64,000 bases of DNA, taken from NCBI GenBank assembly GCA_017396365.1, contig JAFQMD010000030.1, forward strand, positions 1 to 64,000, given 5' to 3'. Below the pieces are notes generated by a model. The model was not told the DNA's origin. It saw only the letters and a list, made by a program, of their open reading frames with translations, and made no database searches. Shown here piece after piece: positions 63,151-64,000 of the stretch (positions within the stretch are counted from its first letter, which is position 1; each line of letters begins with the position of its first letter). This DNA comes from Clostridia bacterium. GTDB taxonomy: Bacteria; Bacillota; Clostridia; Christensenellales; Borkfalkiaceae. Position numbers and translations under genes: made by a program.

Positions 63151-64000
63151 TTACTCCTCCGCCATTATTTCAAGATATGCTTTTAAAAGGTCGTCGTCTG
63201 GCTTTGCGCCAAATTTTTTAGTATAAAACTCAACGAATAAATCTTCGTCGGAAAGGTCGCGCCTTCCACTAATTCCACCCCTTTCAAACTCGCTCGAAAA
63301 CTCTAATTTTATCTTGGTTACGTTTGGGTATTTGCCTTTGATATTCGCCGTCTCTTCCATCGTTAAAGGACGGTCGGAAATTATCGTTAAATCTACGAAT
63401 TTATCGGAAAATTTACAAAGTTTTACGTCTAATTCATCCGTGCCGACAACGGTTATTTTAGCAAGTTTTTTACCCGAAACTAAGTCAACCGTTTTTAAGT
63501 TTTCAACCTTGCCGTTTTCAATGCTAAAAACAGTAACCGACTTTTGATTTCCCACTTCGTCGTAAGCGTATTGAATAGGCGAGCCTGAATAAATTACGTT
63601 TTTGCTCTTTGATGCAATTTGTCTTTTATGCAAGTGCCCGAGCGCCGTATATAAGCAACTTTCGGGAATAGCAGACGGCGATACAACTTTTACTCCGCCA
63701 AGGTCAATTCGCCTTTCGCTTTCACTACTTTCTCCACCTACCATAAACAAGTGGCTTACAAGTACGCCACTTTGACCTTCTTTCTTTTTAGAAAAAATAT
63801 CGGCTAATATATCTTTTACTCTTTCGCCATAGTCCTTTTCCTTGTCAATAACGTATCCGTACGGCGCTTCGCCAAAAAACGAAAGCGTGGCGATAAAATA
63901 TTCATTATCAAATTTATCTTTAAAAACAAGGTGATTTTTACCACAGTCAACGAGTTGAACGTTACCACTGTTATTAGGCGTAAAATCGTTTTCTTTTCCG
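63151..64000 (-). CDS. sbcD: Exonuclease subunit SbcD (Mre11-like), C-terminal part; runs off the window edge
   Basis: The frame is open from 64000 down to the stop at 63151, so the 5' part lies beyond the window; the shorter frame starting at 63750 is not the true start. LVSHLFMVGG and SESERRIDLGG are metallophosphoesterase-domain blocks of SbcD (the latter followed by LYTALGHLHKRQ, with its metal-binding histidines). The nucleotide-facing cap domain follows. The stop lies 2 bases before the sbcC start. It is the first gene of the long run down to pgi as seen here. Confidence 0.93.
   Translation of the reverse strand, partial: GKENDFTPNNSGNVQLVDCGKNHLVFKDKFDNEYFIATLSFFGEAPYGYVIDKEKDYGERVKDILADIFSKKKEGQSGVLVSHLFMVGGESSESERRIDLGGVKVVSPSAIPESCLYTALGHLHKRQIASKSKNVIYSGSPIQYAYDEVGNQKSVTVFSIENGKVENLKTVDLVSGKKLAKITVVGTDELDVKLCKFSDKFVDLTIISDRPLTMEETANIKGKYPNVTKIKLEFSSEFERGGISGRRDLSDEDLFVEFYTKKFGAKPDDDLLKAYLEIMAEE

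Noticed and set aside
63151..63750. A complete 199-residue gene at the right end
   Set aside because: The same frame stays open to 64000 with SbcD-like sequence, so it is the C-terminal part of a larger gene.

Overview
The window is AT-rich bacterial DNA using the standard code. It most resembles a member of the Clostridia, probably a gut-type, glycogen-storing anaerobe. The supporting evidence is the clostridial fusion of IspH to ribosomal protein S1, a GlgC/GlgD pair, a Na+-pumping decarboxylase, an NfnAB/GltA-like flavoprotein pair, a ClpC and a collagen-like surface protein of the exosporium type. Species cannot be named from the sequence. Almost every gene is on the minus strand, so the window lies in one replichore arm. 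Only the collagen-like gene, topB and one unknown gene run forward.

Layout. Positions 1-140 are the end of an IS3-type insertion sequence that runs off the left edge. 168-10394 (minus) is one long operon: a biotin-dependent Na+-translocating decarboxylase module (MmdA-like subunit, gamma, biotin carrier, beta, OadA-like subunit), then surE, a flavoprotein, cmk, plsC and ispH-rpsA. 10530-12071 is a lone galT with its own promoter and palindromic operator-like site. 12177-12358 is a 182-bp near-perfect palindrome. 12360-13605 is a Y-family polymerase gene with an A9 frameshift, next to a TVP38-family membrane protein. 14600-14989 holds two copies of a structured repeat, a terminator and tRNA-Trp. 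15061-17239 pairs a glycosyltransferase with the divergent collagen-like gene. 17279-19547 is the NfnAB pair. 19649-22815 is topB, apparently leaderless, plus an unknown protein.

22851-32050 (minus) carries housekeeping genes: a ComEC-like hydrolase, an rRNA methyltransferase, a C_GCAxxG_C_C protein, recA, cinA, pgsA, rimO and ftsK/spoIIIE. acpP follows with its own promoter. 32539-45393 is the glycogen operon glgB-glgC-glgD-glgA-glgP-GH13, running on into an AlkD-like gene and tex. 45561 to the right edge (minus) is a tightly packed run from sbcD to pgi: sbcDC, an alpha/beta-hydrolase-like protein, lepB, degV, a membrane protein, pepF, dnaB, tsaC, rpiB, upp, galU, clpC, a TIM-barrel isomerase and pgi.

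How it fits together. The glycogen operon with galU, galT and pgi covers both storage and mobilisation of glucose units. The decarboxylase converts the energy of decarboxylation into a sodium gradient, and NfnAB balances ferredoxin, NADH and NADPH; both suit fermentation. No phage, CRISPR array or obvious defence island was seen. The less ordinary items are the structured repeats, the frameshifted polymerase, the collagen/glycosyltransferase pair, the two-carboxyltransferase decarboxylase cluster and several proteins that lack expected key residues.
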